DNA of 64,000 nt from Citrus sinensis (lineage: Eukaryota > Streptophyta > Magnoliopsida > Sapindales > Rutaceae), in contig NC_068557.1 of NCBI RefSeq assembly GCF_022201045.2, positions 4,216,001 to 4,280,000 on the forward strand. The letters run 5' to 3'. Of the stretch, positions 1 to 12,548 are shown one piece after another (within the stretch, counting starts at the first letter, position 1; each line of letters starts with the position of its first letter). Made by a program: the position numbers and the translations under genes. The notes under the pieces were generated by a model. That model ran no database searches. It was not told the DNA's origin and saw only the letters and a program-made list of their open reading frames with translations.

Positions 1-358
1 GAAAGTCTTCTTATCCCTGTTTTGTGCTGCTTCACTGATCCAAAAGCTTCTTGTCTTCTTGAAATCCAAAACCAACCTGTCAGTATTCTTTAACTTCTTG
101 TCTTCAAATAGAAGTGTTTTATTAATTGGAGTTGCCGCACTATTTCTTTTTTCTGTTTGGAATGGGGGAATTGGTGGTTGTCTTTAATTCTACACATTGT
201 GAGAAAAAGAGGTATAAATAGATCATTAGTTGTGGCCTTTGAAATAAATTATGAGCTTGTGCGGCATTAATTAAATTTCAATAGTTCTAAACATAACAGC
301 AACTATCATGCGGTACATGTTCTGTTTTCTAATTTGAGAATTTATGTAAGTTTTTCAG

Positions 359-775
359 TTATATGATGTGGTGCGTAAAGAAATATGGTATCGGCCAGAC
401 ATGTTCTTTTACAGAGACATGCTTATGATGCTTGCAAGAAACAAAAAAGTGGTTGAAGCAAAGCAGGTTTGGGAAGATTTGAAGAGAGAAGAAGTGTTAT
501 TTGATCAACATACCTTTGGAGATATCATCAGGGCCTTCTTAGATAGTGGATTGTCCTCAGAAGCTATGTTCATATACCACGAAATGAGATCCTCCCCTGA
601 TCCCCCAATATCTCTGCCCTTCCGTGTGATCCTGAAAGGGCTGATTCCGTACCCCGAATTTAGAGAGAAGGTCAAAGATGACTTTTTGAAGCTCTTCCCT
701 GACATGATTGTGTATGACCCGCCGGAAGACTTGTTCGAAGATCAAGAATGGAGAAGGGAAAGTGACGAGGAATAG
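359..775 (+). CDS. small PPR protein, THA8-like (C-terminal exon)
   Basis: This is the last coding exon of a pentatricopeptide-repeat protein; the rest lies upstream of the window. The exon follows a pyrimidine-rich tract ending in TTTTTCAG at 351-358 and reads in frame from L-Y-D-V-V-R-K-E to a TAG at 773-775. Two helical PPR-like units are visible: one beginning D-M-F-F-Y-R-D-M-L with K-K-V-V-E-A-K-Q-V-W-E-D, and one beginning D-Q-H-T-F-G-D-I-I-R-A-F. A conserved tail with P-Y-P-E-F-R-E-K-V-K-D-D-F and an acidic end follows. This matches my memory of short plant organellar PPR proteins of the THA8/THA8-like class, which bind organelle RNA and help splice group II introns. Organelle targeting cannot be judged without the N-terminus. 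The exon could begin a few bases differently if another acceptor is used. Confidence 0.8.
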   Translation, partial: LYDVVRKEIWYRPDMFFYRDMLMMLARNKKVVEAKQVWEDLKREEVLFDQHTFGDIIRAFLDSGLSSEAMFIYHEMRSSPDPPISLPFRVILKGLIPYPEFREKVKDDFLKLFPDMIVYDPPEDLFEDQEWRRESDEE

Positions 776-2156
776 AATAGAAAGCTGCTTCTGAGACACT
801 GTTTAGTTAACCAGCCATAGCAAGAGGTTGAAGGATCTTTCTCTTTGTAAGGAAGGTTGGACCGGGTAAGCAGCTGATGACATTTAAAGTAGCTAAACAT
901 TTTTCATTTTGCTGTGACTCTCTCCTCCCTGCTTGCCATGCATATGAGGATTGCCAGCTCTGAAAATGCATGCTTCAGTCCCACAAAATGTGCAGTTTTG
1001 AATGACTTGTTTGGGAGCATTAAGTGGAATCTAAAAATATAGCTCCGTTGAACTTCATGTTTGGCTCATCGGGATGAAGATATACCATGAAATTGCTACA
1101 TTCTTTGGGGTACTCGTCATGTTCCTGTTGCCAATGTTAGTATGCAACAAAATTCCTAGCGACGTGATCAATGGAACCCTGGATAGTAATTTGAGAAATA
1201 TTCAGTAATTCAGTAGGTCTCTTTGTTTAATTTTCCATGTAGTTCGTCCATTGTCAGGACATCATGCATTCCATCAGTCACACAATCGTGAATTGTGGAA
1301 TTTATTGTAACTTGTAAGCCAGCATATCGAGTCCCGGTTAAAAGATTGTGAAACAGGGAAGTGCGGGAAAATTAAATTTCTTCTTCTCTTATAAATACAG
1401 AAAGCAGAGAAGAGTATGAATAAAAATGAGCAACAATAGAAGGTATCAAGGTAAAGGCCAATCTTGGATTATTGGAATGATTAAAAATTATTTCAAAAAG
1501 TTAAAAGTTAATTGGATCAATTTGAGATTGTTGTTGAGATGGTTGAAATTGATTTTAAAATTTGGTGAAAATAATAAAATCTTATAATAGATTTTGTGAA
1601 GAAGGAAAAGTACCTTTTCAAATTTTGAATTCATATATATGCTTCATGAGGGGTGACGATATTTAAACCCACGAAAAACACTTTTAAAATTTTTAAATGC
1701 AACTTCTTATTACCCGAATACCTAATTATAGGAGAAAGAAAAAGAATATAAATGTTACTTTTTATTACTCTAATAACCAACACACACATATATATAGTTA
1801 GTTAGTCTCTGTTAATGATGTTCTCTCTTAAGAATGATTTTGTATTAGTACGTTCTAACAAACAAATATTCTAATAAATTGTCGAATAATTAGGATTAAA
1901 ACCAAACGGATAAAGGCATTCAGAATCTGCCTCATTAAATAACAAAATGAGAATACTCTAGAGATAGAGGGAATACCATAATCACGTAGCTTCATTAAAA
2001 TGCACGTGAGAATAATAACTCAAAAATAGATTATAAAAAGAAATTGGCTTGAAGAGAGAACCATGGAATCACGTGATGATAATATCATAAAACAATAATT
2101 AGTTACAAAACAAATGCTTGATATTAACCCAAAAGAATGGATGAATGAATTTATAT
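776..2156. other. 3' UTR and AT-rich intergenic DNA
   Basis: The 3' UTR of the PPR gene probably occupies the first few hundred bases. The remainder is AT-rich without a convincing reading frame or RNA gene. Confidence 0.6.
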
Positions 2157-2159
2157 TTA

Positions 2160-2985
2160 AGCTCTGTTTGGTGTAACTTTTTAAGTAGAGTTTTTATAAG
2201 TAGAGAATTTATTTAAAAAAAATTAGTTGTTTAGCTGTCAATGAAAACTTGTATTAAAAATTACAAAATTACTTTAACATACAAGTTTTTTAAGGTTATA
2301 TTATGAAAAACATAAATTAAGATTATCAAATAAATAGATGATATTTTAAATATTTTATCATTTTAAAAAAAAACTTTTCAACATTTACTCTCAAAAGTCT
2401 AAATTTTAATCTTTTCTTAGGAGAGGCAAAATAACTTATTTAGTATTCAAAATCTTTACTAAAAAAAAAAATCAAACAATAACAAAAATTTTAATAAGAG
2501 CTTATGAGATTAAATAAGTATTTATGACCATTAGACATGTTATACTATATAAGCACTTAGTGCTTGTTTTATATGACTTGTCTAACGGTCATAAGTATTT
2601 ATTTAATGTCATAAGCTCTTATCAAGTTTTTAGTTATTGTTTGTTTATTTTTTTAATAGAACTTTTGAAGATTAAATAAGTTATTTTGTCTTTATTAACA
2701 AAAGTTCAAAATTTGAGCTTTTGGAAATAGAAGTTAAAAAGCTTTTTTAAGATGTTAAAATATCTAAAATATCCTCAACTTATTTGACCATCTTATTTTA
2801 TTTTTTTTATAATATAACTTTAAAAAAACTTGTCTATTAAAGTAATTTCATAAGTCTTTAATAAAAGCTCTCATTGACAATCAAACAACTAAAATTTTTT
2901 AGATAAAAGCTCTATTTTTAAAAGTTCTCCTAACAAAATTTCTAATTAAATAAGCTTTACTTCAAAGCCTGTAACAAACAGAGCC
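2160..2985. mobile_element. foldback MITE, PIF/Harbinger (Tourist)-like
   Basis: The left end AGCTCTGTTTGG at 2160 and the reverse complement of the right end, GGCTCTGTTTG ending at 2985, form terminal inverted repeats. They are flanked by the trinucleotide TTA at 2157-2159 and 2986-2988, as expected for PIF/Harbinger target-site duplications. The two halves are complementary over most of their length and meet at the near-palindrome AAGCACTTAGTGCTT at 2551-2565, so the 826-bp unit could fold into one long hairpin. No transposase frame is present, so the element is non-autonomous. Confidence 0.75.
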
Positions 2986-3245
2986 TTAGAAAGATTTAAT
3001 ATCCCACCAAAAACTCAATCTTTATAGACTAGAGTTCCAAGAAAGAAAAATGAGATACTAAAATACAAAGCTCATGAACAACTTCACATTTCCTTTACCC
3101 TTCATAAACTAACCTAGAATAGACAATTCCTAACTCAATCATTTGAGTGTTCTTGTCATTACTCTGTAAATCAAGACTTTGCTTCAAGAAAGCATAACAA
3201 AGAAAGGAAAGATCACCTTGGAATCAAGTAAATCTAATACCCCAA

Positions 3246-3983
3246 TAAGGGTGTTCGCGTTTCAAATTTTGTGGATTAGACATTAATTCATATCCGATTC
3301 ATGATTTTGTAGATTATAAATTTTCAATCCAAACCAGTCCACGGATTAGTAAAATTCAATACAAATTCAATCCACATATCTGCGGATCAGATGTGGATTT
3401 GACCCAATCCATATCCAATTCACTATTTTACGAATTGATTTGCAGGCTAAATTTTTTTAATTATGTCCAATCTATGAACTAACTAAATAAAATATAATAA
3501 TATAAAAATAATTTTACTACCAATCAAATTAAAATTTAAATAAGATTTAAATAAATGAATTATTTAAATAAAGCTAGAAAAATACATTCAAAGTTTCAAA
3601 GTATAATATACCAAAAAGAAAAAATCTCATTTTTTTAGATTAATACATCAAAATTAATTGTTTAAAAAATTATGTTTGTTTATTTAATTATTTTTATGTT
3701 ATATTATTACCGGATAAGATATAATATGAAATTAATGTAATTATATTTCTATTTATTTATTTATTAATAAGTACTAATGCCATATTTACAATTTTTTTAA
3801 TTAAATAAATATTTTTTATTTTTTGGATTCGTAGATTTTTGCGAATTTATAGAAGTAAATTCATATCCAATCCACCGATTGTGGATTTTTAAATTTTGAT
3901 CCAATTAAATCCACCAATCCACAAATCAAACTTTTACGGATTAGACAGATTAATTAGATCGGATTGAATTCTGAACACCACTA
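3246..3983. mobile_element. foldback hAT-like MITE
   Basis: The left end TAAGGGTGTTC and the right end GAACACCACTA are inverted repeats. The interior has complementary halves built from 'tggattt/aaatcca' words near both ends around a very AT-rich middle. Eight bases on the left (TACCCCAA) and right (TATCCTAA) agree at six positions, consistent with a mutated 8-bp hAT target duplication. No coding capacity is seen. Confidence 0.6.
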
Positions 3984-4997
3984 TATCCTAACGCCTATTT
4001 TTTTTTTTGTTATTGAAGTATATTACAAAAAAAAAATTAATTTTATTAAAACGAGAAGTAAACTATAAAAATTAAAAAAAAATTAATAGAAAGCATTCAT
4101 ATATTTTTTATATTTTATTTTGATCGTCACATGTCCGGGTGAGCAAGCCATCGCTAGAACACTGCTGAGTAGGAATGTTGTTAAGTGTTAACACGCATCT
4201 ATGTTTGGTACACGCAACTCAAAGTCGGTTGGAATTTTCAAGTTCTATAACGACCTGTTGGATCCAAATATGGATTGTTCTGCTTGCTTGTCCGTACACA
4301 ATTTGCGAGTAGTGTGTGGCAGTAGCAGCCAAAATCCATCATAATCATGTCATACACATCACGTGTCTAGCTGTCCCGGTGGCGGCTGTTGCCGCGACCA
4401 GATCACTGTCCTCTACCCACCCGCCTCTTGGTTTCTCATTTTCACGTACTGTTTTTTTTTTTTTAAAAGAATATTTACAGTAATTTTACCCAAAAATAAA
4501 AATAAGAATAAGGTAACCAAAAATAAAAATTAAAACTTTATAGTTTGGACCATGTTAAATAAATGATTTAGGGTTATTGATTAATTGGTGTGTCTGAGAT
4601 CAATGGACCTAATCATGTAAGAGTACTGGTCAATTACGTTTTAGCAGCGCCACTTAAAAATTCTCCATTTTATGTAACAAAATAATTTAAAAAAAAAAAA
4701 GGGATTTATCGTTTATAAGCTAGTGGTGGGCCCTGCCTTTTGGTGTGTGATCCGCAAAATAAAACCTTTGGATGATCATCATTGTACGTCGTATTTTTTA
4801 ATCACATTTTCTCATTGTATTTATTTATTTTATTATGTCACTTGATCTACCAACTCCACTATAATGATTATTATTACTCACTCTTATTTCTCTTAATCTT
4901 ATTGCGTCCATTGGCAGTTGCTCAGTTGCGTGCGTTACCAAAGAACTTGTTAGCATGGGTATTTTTTGTTAAAATTTTTTATTTTTAAGTACATTTA
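3984..4997. other. intergenic, no gene seen
   Basis: AT-rich DNA with a less AT-rich patch at about 4130-4440. I see no supported gene here. Confidence 0.5.
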
Positions 4998-5900
4998 GGC
5001 CATGTTTGCTTTGGAGTAGAGAAGCAGGGAGATGAAAAGAGTTTGATTTCTTTTCTATTTTCCATTGTTTGGTTGGACTAAGTTTAATGGAATTGAATTT
5101 CCATCAGTTTGAAGAATTTGTATTCCTTATCAGTGACTAAGGATTTCAAATTTCTTATCTATTTAAACACAAAAATTTCAATATTATCCTCTAAACAAAA
5201 TCAATTTTATATAAATTAAAGTACAAATAATTTATATTTATTTTCTTAAATTAATAGGATAAACTTATTTCAAAAAAGAAAAAACAGTAAAGTGACTCGC
5301 CGGAAAGTTGCCGGAGACGCACTTTTCCATCAAAACTAGTATCAATGGAATCTTCATGAGCCGATCTAAAACTCTATGGGATTAAAAATACTAACATACA
5401 TTGTTATTTACATCAAGTCTTGTTTAAATGCTTGGAAAATTTTTATCTCTCATATTTCCAACTATAAAGCATATTTTCTGCAAAATTAACACTTCCGATG
5501 AGTAAATCGTCAATTTCTAATCAATATTATTCATTTAACACGATGAAAAATGACGGTCAACATCACAGGTCAATGGTGGTCAACAACGGTCAATGGAGGT
5601 CAATGAAAGTCAACATGGCGGCTATCCATGGCCAAAAAATATAAATTTTTTATTTAATTAGGTAATTTCTAGATTAAATTAATTCATAATTTTATTATTT
5701 TTAATTTATTAACAATATTAACATTAAAATAGTGGGTATATTTGTCCAAATAAAAAATAAGTAATTTCCTTTCCTTTCAAATTTAATGTGAAACCAAACA
5801 ATAACAATTAATTTTTATATTTTTTTCCTCTCATCACCTCTCCATTCCTCTCTTTTTTTCTCCTCTCCTCTCTTTCCCTTTCTTAAAACCAAACACTACC
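4998..5900. mobile_element. PIF/Harbinger-like non-autonomous element
   Basis: The left end GGCCATGTTTGCTTTG and the reverse complement of the right end, GGTAGTGTTTGGTTTT, are imperfect terminal inverted repeats flanked by TTA at 4995-4997 and 5901-5903. Subterminal purine-rich sequence on the left mirrors CT-rich sequence on the right. The middle carries the repeated phrase 'ggtcaa(t/c)' around 5550-5620. There is no transposase frame. The ends resemble those of the element at 2160-2985, so the two may share a transposase source. Confidence 0.6.
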
Positions 5901-5903
5901 TTA

Positions 5904-6332
5904 GAGTTTCATAAAATCAATATGTTTCATTAATTAATTATTAATATATTTATCTCTATATTATTTTTACAGGAAATAACTAAATTAAAATAATGATTTT
6001 TAAACTAAACTTTCATTAAATTACTATTTTTTGCAATACTAAATTTAATTGATTCTAATAATATAACAGATTTAACTGTAAAATGATTCTCATAATGCAT
6101 TCAATTCGTTGACGACACCATGTTATTGTTAATTATTAAGTGCTTCTGCTGCGAGTTTGACCATAAATTGAGAAAATAAAATAATAAAAGGAAAAAAGGA
6201 AATTTCATCTTCTCTGAGAATCCAAAACCAAAATCGCTTTTTATTGACAACGAAGCTGCTCGCCCCTGCTTTTCCTTTCATATAACACGCCAGAACTGAT
6301 AATTAATAGTATCACGCGTCGGCATTCGTAAA
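5904..6332 (+). promoter_or_regulatory. upstream region and 5' UTR of the CLT gene
   Basis: Intergenic AT-rich DNA leading into the CLT start codon at 6333. A likely TATA-type motif, CATATAACA, lies at about 6280, some 50 bases before the ATG. No other element is assignable with confidence. Confidence 0.35.
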
Positions 6333-9300
6333 ATGACGTCATGTTACAGCCGGCTCACCGCCGGTTCCGCCGCATCACACAGTCTACTTCAATCTCCGAA
6401 ACCGTCACCAAAGGCTCCGGTTTCTTGTTACTTGCGCGATCATCATGCAAATCAACGGCTGCCGACAACACTTCTCTTTCGCTCTTCAAAGCGTAATTAT
6501 TATCATAATAATAGTAATTATAAAAATAATAATGTTATTTACATAGTCGCTTCGGCGGCGGCTGCGGAGAGATCGGACGGTCATGAAGCCGCCGTCGGAG
6601 ATTTAGTAGACAAAAGGAAAAGCGGAGAGCGGACGGTGGAGTTTAATGTTATTAGTAAGAGTAATGACCGGAGGGTGGAGATTGTGATTGCGGCTGCGGT
6701 TACGGTGCTGCTGGGCGTAGGGAATCGAGTTTTATACAAGCTGGCTCTTGTTCCCCTTAAGCATTATCCTTTCTTTCTCGCTCAGCTTGCTACTTTCGGG
6801 TACTTTATTTTATTTACTAATTTCGATTGATTTTTCTTTTCCTTCTTTTTTTTTAAAAAAAAAACTATTTGTGTTTCAGGTATGTAGCTGTGTACTTTTC
6901 AATATTGTATCTCCGGTACCATGCTGGCATTGTGACAGACGAGATGCTGTCCATGCCAAAGGCTCCTTTTGTCGCCGTTGGCCTTTTGGAGGCTCTTGCT
7001 GCTGCCACTGGGATGGCAGCTGGAGGTAATATTTGCTTATAAATTTTCAGATACGGTGTTATTATTGCTAAACTGTAATAAATTGTTTAATAATAAACAC
7101 TTCATTTATGTGATGGGGTATCCTACTACCTTTTGCTGCTTTTTTGGTTTCGGTGTTTATGTTATGTTAAAGTGATTATTGGTTTTCTGTATGGTCGATT
7201 TTTCAACTTCAGTGAAAAGTTGTCTTTAACTGTTTGCTTTTTTTTTTTTTTAACTGTGTTTACTGAATTGATTTTGTCTCCAATGGGGTTACATTGGATT
7301 CTCACTTTGTACCTTTTGTCGTATTTCTTGGATCAGCAATACTTTCTGGAGCATCAATTCCAATTTTGTCACAGGTGAGACGGCTTTTAGTGCCATTGAT
7401 TGCATCCATTTGTTGATAATACTCTTGCACAGTGCCTTAAAGTTAGGAGCTTGCTGTTCAATTTGTTCTGCATATAGACGACAATCATCTCAAAGGGGAA
7501 GAGGAGAAAATAAAGTGGAAGCGTACTATAATTAAACCAATTGATACGCTATTATTACAATTGAGTATCAATTGCTGATGTGAATTTAATTTGAATGCAT
7601 ATATTTATGATATATTATACAAAACCAAGTTCTAGGCTTTAAATCCAGAATATCCAGGTTTATCAGCCATGCTAACCTTGGTTTTAAACTATAGCTGAGG
7701 AGTCCATTTACACCGTAGTTTCTGAGACGTTAAAATTGTGGGATAAAATTTAAGTTGCTGTTATGCAATCACTGAAACCAATCAAGTGTGCTTCACTGGT
7801 TCATAAAGATTGGATACTCTGGAAATGGTATACCATGCAAGCTGGTGATGTTTTCAAGCTCATGAGGGCACGAGAGCATCTGATGACTTTTCCTACGCGA
7901 AACTTGATACTGAAGCTGGATAATATGTAGATAATTCTTTTTGCAGACTTTCCTAGTATGGCAAATTCTCCTATCCATTATTTTCCTTGGGAGGAGATAT
8001 ACAGTCAACCAACTATTTGGATGCTTTCTTGTAGGCATTGGTGTAATCATAACCGTAGCAAGGTAAGTTATTTAGTTTTTGAAGTATATAATGAAATTGT
8101 GTTTCAAATCCTATTTGCTCAGTTTCTACATCTCATCCCAAACCATTATTTTCTTTGATGATCACAGATGTAGGTCTAAGAGACAGTTATACTTTAAATT
8201 TAAAAGCTTTAAATCACAACGATTTGCATTCAACAATGTTGTTTTCTTGTTCAGTTAATTGTAGTCTAGTAAATACTATGCATCAAAATACAGATTCTAC
8301 CAGCCTAATTTTGTGGGGTAGCTAACTTTGAGTGATTTTTGAATGATGGAGTTGGGGTTTCAAAACTCTTGAGGTGCTTTTGGTGGAGGAAATAAAGCAA
8401 AACTGCTATGAAAATACGCATAGTAGCATTTCTTTGAGTTATTTGTTAACAAAGGAATAAAAGACTTTTGAGAATCTACTGAAGAAGAGATCAAATTCTT
8501 TTTATGGGATAAATTTCAATTTCCAGTTGTGGGGTAGCTAACTTTCAGAGATTTTTGAATGATGAAGTTGGGGTTTCAAAACTCTTTTGTTGGAGGAGAT
8601 AAAGTAAAAGTGCTATGAAAATATGTGGTGGTAGCATTTCTTTGAGTTATTTGTAAACAAAGGAATAAAGGACTTTTGAGAATCTACTGAAGATGACATC
8701 AATTTTTTTTATGGGATAAATTTCAATTTCTAGTTGGGGGGTAGCTAACTTTGAGAGATTTTTGGATGATGAAGTTGGGGTTTCAAAATTCTGAGGTGCT
8801 TTTGTTGGAGGAGATAAAGAAAAAGTGCTATGAAAATATGCAGTGTTAGCATTTCTTTGAGTTAGTTGTCAAGAAAGGAATAAAGGGTTTTGAAAGGAAT
8901 AAAGGGTTTTGAGAATCTTCTGAAGAAGACATCAATTTTTTTTTGTGGGATAAATTTCAATTTCTAGCTTCTGCTGGCCTTCTCTACAATTTAACTCGAA
9001 GACACTTTCTCTTTCATTTACTATAATTCTGAAAGGTTCTTAGGATTTTTAGATCTGCTCAATTGATTAGGAGTATATAGAGGTGAGAAAGAATCAGTTT
9101 GCTTTACATTTTGATTTCTTGAGATTGTACCTGTAGATTCCCATGTACTGCATGGAATATGTGGACAGTGTTGTTCATATTCACATTTCATTTATATCTA
9201 AATATAAATGGAATGTGAATTATTGCAAATTACTATTGTTTGGTCATTATGCTGTGTCATAATCGATTAATGATTTTCTTCCAAAATGTTGCAGTCTTTG

Positions 9301-12102
9301 ATAACCCAATTTCATTATCTTTGTTCGTTAAGAGAAATCAAGAGAATCATGATTGACCAAATCCTTCATGACATCAATAAAAAGATTATTTATTGGTGAA
9401 AACACTGATTAAGAAGACTATATCCTTACAGGCATGACCACCAAGCATGTGAAGAATATCCATTCTACATGGAATCTAGAACTTAAAAATTTATTTGGAA
9501 TCTGAAAATTCTGTATTCAATTTGCATTTTATCAGTTAAAGTTATTAAAATTTCTATAGTTTATCTTATTTTAGGATTAATTTTAAACTGTACAAATTAT
9601 GTAATACACTCAATAACAAACCCAACTAAATTTTACGTTCTTTTAAGAATCATTTAATCATCGTCCTTGTTTGCTAGGTTTGGTCTGCTTACTTATGTGC
9701 ACTTCAGCAGCTCGATAACATCTTTATAAAGTAGAACCCGCATCTAAACTTTTTGTCCTTGAAAAAATCATAATAACAGTTGACACTTGTTGATATTAAC
9801 ATTTGGTTTGCTTGCCTATGTGCACCTCTGCAGTGGATCTAATCCTGGTCATTCATTGAAGGGAGCCGGTTTATTTTGGAGTCTCTTGATGATAGTTTCA
9901 TTTCTTTTGCAAGCGGCTGATACAGTACTAAAGGTTGTTGGAATTTCTCAATGATAGCTTGTCTGATTTTCTCTTTTTCCTCATTTATTAACTGGCTACA
10001 TTTTTATTTTCCTTTTGTAGGAAGTTATCTTTTTGGATGCAGCTCAGCGGTTAAAAGTATGTTTGGTCGAGGGCTGATATCAAGTATATGTTTATATATT
10101 AACGTAGAATTTTCAATTTCTTGGAAAAAATCTATACCGCTGTTTTAACTAGGCATATAATTTAAAATAATTCACCTTTGCTGCCATATTGAAACATAGT
10201 TTAGATTGGAGTCTGTTGGGAAAGAAATGATTATCACAATAATTAAAACCTCTAATCAAGATGAAGCAACAAAGGATAGACTTATTTCAATTACTTTACT
10301 AAATTTCGCCAAACTGGAAGGGGGGGGGGGGGACTAATAATGCAGGATTCAGAAAGTGTCTTATTATTTATTGTCCGTGTGTTGGTCTGAATTGACTGTA
10401 CGAAGAAGCTTTTTCTTTTAATATTTTTTTCCTCATTTGTTTTCTCTGTTAACATTTGTAGTGTTTTATGATTATTTACTGCATTTTTTACAGGGGGGGG
10501 TTGATCTATTTGTAGTAAATTCCTATGGATCAGCTTTTCAAGTAAGTAGCCAATATGATATCCGCATGAGATTTTGTTTGTTTCTTAAAATTGCAGTTTA
10601 CCCTTTTTCTAATTGTTTTCTCATTACCAATCTGAATTTCTGCTAAAAGTTTTTCAAACCATGATTAAACAGGCTTTGTTTATATGCCTTCTTCTACCTT
10701 TTCTGTCAAAATTATGGGGTATTCCGTTTAGTCAACTTCCCATCTATCTTAGAGATGGTGCAGCCTGCTTTCTTAATCTTGGTACTTCATCAAGTGGTAA
10801 GTTACAATTCATTTAGTAATCTGTTACTTTTCTGGTTTTTTCCCCCTTTTTTTTTGGTACCAAAGTTCAAAGATTTAATTCAAGGGAAAGAAGGCCTAGC
10901 AGGGGGGAGGGGAGGTTGGAATGATGGATGATTTTCATTTCCAAAAAGTTCTGACACTCATATAGATGAAGAGAGGCGGAGTATTCTTTGAAAAATTTTA
11001 TGTGTGTTAGATAATCTCATTTTTCTGGTGGTTTAGGATCTTTACCGCTCAAAAGTCAAAATTATCTGGGGTCAAACACTGTTTTTAGCTATAAGTTTTA
11101 TAATACAAAATGCTTTACAGGCTTAAAGAACTTTTACCAAACATTGCACATATATTACTGATTTACAATTCATGTGAAAATACGGGGACCTCACGCCTAT
11201 GATAAATATAGTGTATGGGATTTCAAGAATGAGCGAGATTGTAATTCCTTATGCTCCAACTATGCCAATGGATTGATGGCCTTATAGAAGAGAGAAGGAT
11301 ACATAAGAACAGAGCTCATGTAAACACAACATTGGCATCTGGATTAGTATTTATTCTGCTTTATTAACTTTCTGCTGTAAGGATATTGTACTAAATGTAA
11401 TAATTGATTGATTTACATACTTTGCAATCTGGATGGCCACAGGATGTGATGGTGCACCGCTGCTCCCATTGCTGTTTGTTCTTGTCAACATGGGTTTTAA
11501 CATATCATTGTTGCATCTCCTGAAGATTTCTTCTGCCATAGTATCTTCACTTGCATCCACATTTTCAGGTATTTAGATTTATTTTATCAAATTCAATTCC
11601 TTATGTAAATTACGAGACCTGCTGATCTCTGCCCTTCATTGATTTGACCATGGAAGAATCCACGATCTTGGCTTGTTTGCCTCTGAAATTGTTCCAACAA
11701 AGATGAATAAGAAAGCTACCTGGATTGGTGGCTTGAGAGCAAACCCAATGCCTCAAATCTATATGCTAAACTAGACCCTGCAGAACTTAACATTGACAGT
11801 TTGATATATCAAAAAAAAAAAAAAAACTGTTTCGTGGATTGTTTGCTCGTAAGAGCATTATTCATTACATGTTCTGTCGGCTTGTTTTCTATTATTACTA
11901 TTGACATGTGGTTCCCTTGGTCTCCATGGCAGTACCAATATCCGTGTACGTGTTCACATTGCCGCTGCCATACCTAGGCGTTGCGTCATCCCTTCCGACT
12001 GGTTTTGTTGCCGGAGCTGTGATCCTCGTTATGGGTTTGCTCATCTATTCTTGGACACCAACAGCGAGTCCTAGTAGTGCATGTTCCTCTTCTGCCAATT
12101 AA
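6333..12102 (+). CDS. CLT: plastid CRT-like (chloroquine-resistance-transporter-like) transporter
   Basis: Ten exons: 6333-6799, 6880-7025, 7337-7374, 7947-8062, 9834-9933, 10021-10056, 10494-10541, 10673-10796, 11443-11568 and 11933-12102. All borders are GT-AG and phases agree, giving 456 residues. The first ~100 residues are rich in Ser, Arg, Asn and Ala, as in a chloroplast transit peptide. About ten hydrophobic segments follow, starting with V-E-I-V-I-A-A-A-V-T-V-L-L-G-V and ending with G-A-V-I-L-V-M-G-L-L-I-Y-S-W. Central motifs N-S-Y-G-S-A-F-Q and C-D-G-A-P fit the CRT-like family. Arabidopsis CLT1-3 are plastid-envelope carriers moving glutathione and gamma-glutamylcysteine between stroma and cytosol. 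STR12 follows on the same strand 446 bp downstream. Which paralogue this corresponds to is not resolved. Confidence 0.92.
8311..8966 (+). repeat. three tandem ~210-bp repeats inside CLT intron 4
   Basis: Copies begin at 8311, 8527 and 8734, each opening with TTG(T/G)GGGGTAGCTAACTTT. Each continues through 'gggtttcaaaa', 'gctatgaaaata', 'agcatttctttgagtta' and 'gggataaatttcaatttc'. The spacings are 216 and 207 bp. The third copy carries an internal duplication of about 20 bp ('gaaaggaataaagggttttg'). The array sits in the 1771-bp intron 8063-9833 and explains much of its length. Confidence 0.85.
10320..10332 (+). repeat. poly-G tract in CLT intron 6
   Basis: An uninterrupted run of about 13 G in the intron between the exons ending at 10056 and starting at 10494. 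A second G run straddles the next acceptor (CAG followed by seven G, 10491-10500), where the coding reading is Gly-Gly-Val. Confidence 0.8.
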
Positions 12103-12548
12103 GATTTGGTACTCATTTATCATCAGTGTTGCCATTTTCAAGCTCAGAAAATGCCTGCTGGCCAGCTCTTCAGTTTTGACAATAAACCGGAAGAGAGAGA
12201 ATTCTCATTGTTGTTGTAGTTGAAATTTTTGTTTCAGCGTTCATGTAAAATGGCTTATTTGCATTCATTAGTTTAATGGAAGTAAGCCTACAAATTGTAC
12301 TTTATGTAATTTACTTTCCCCCAAAAAAAAAAAGTAATGCTTGACCTTAAATTTTTATAGAATCAAAAATCAAAATCTCTCAAAATTTATTCTAAATTTT
12401 TTGTTAGGGCTTTAGAGGTCCTGAATGGGCCTTGCCCTGGCAGGCTGGGCCGATTTTTTTAGCGCACCGAGTACGGAGCATATTTGATTCAAATCCCTTC
12501 ATTTCATAATCTGTGCGAGTGTGATTACACTCGAAAATCAAAGAAGCG
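12103..12548 (+). promoter_or_regulatory. CLT 3' UTR and STR12 upstream region
   Basis: The 446 bases between two same-strand genes. The proximal half is presumably the CLT 3' UTR; an A run occurs near 12323. The distal half must carry the STR12 promoter. Two GGGCC-type words ('gaatgggcc' at about 12424 and 'ctgggccg' at about 12445) resemble site-II elements (TGGGCC). Confidence 0.4.
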
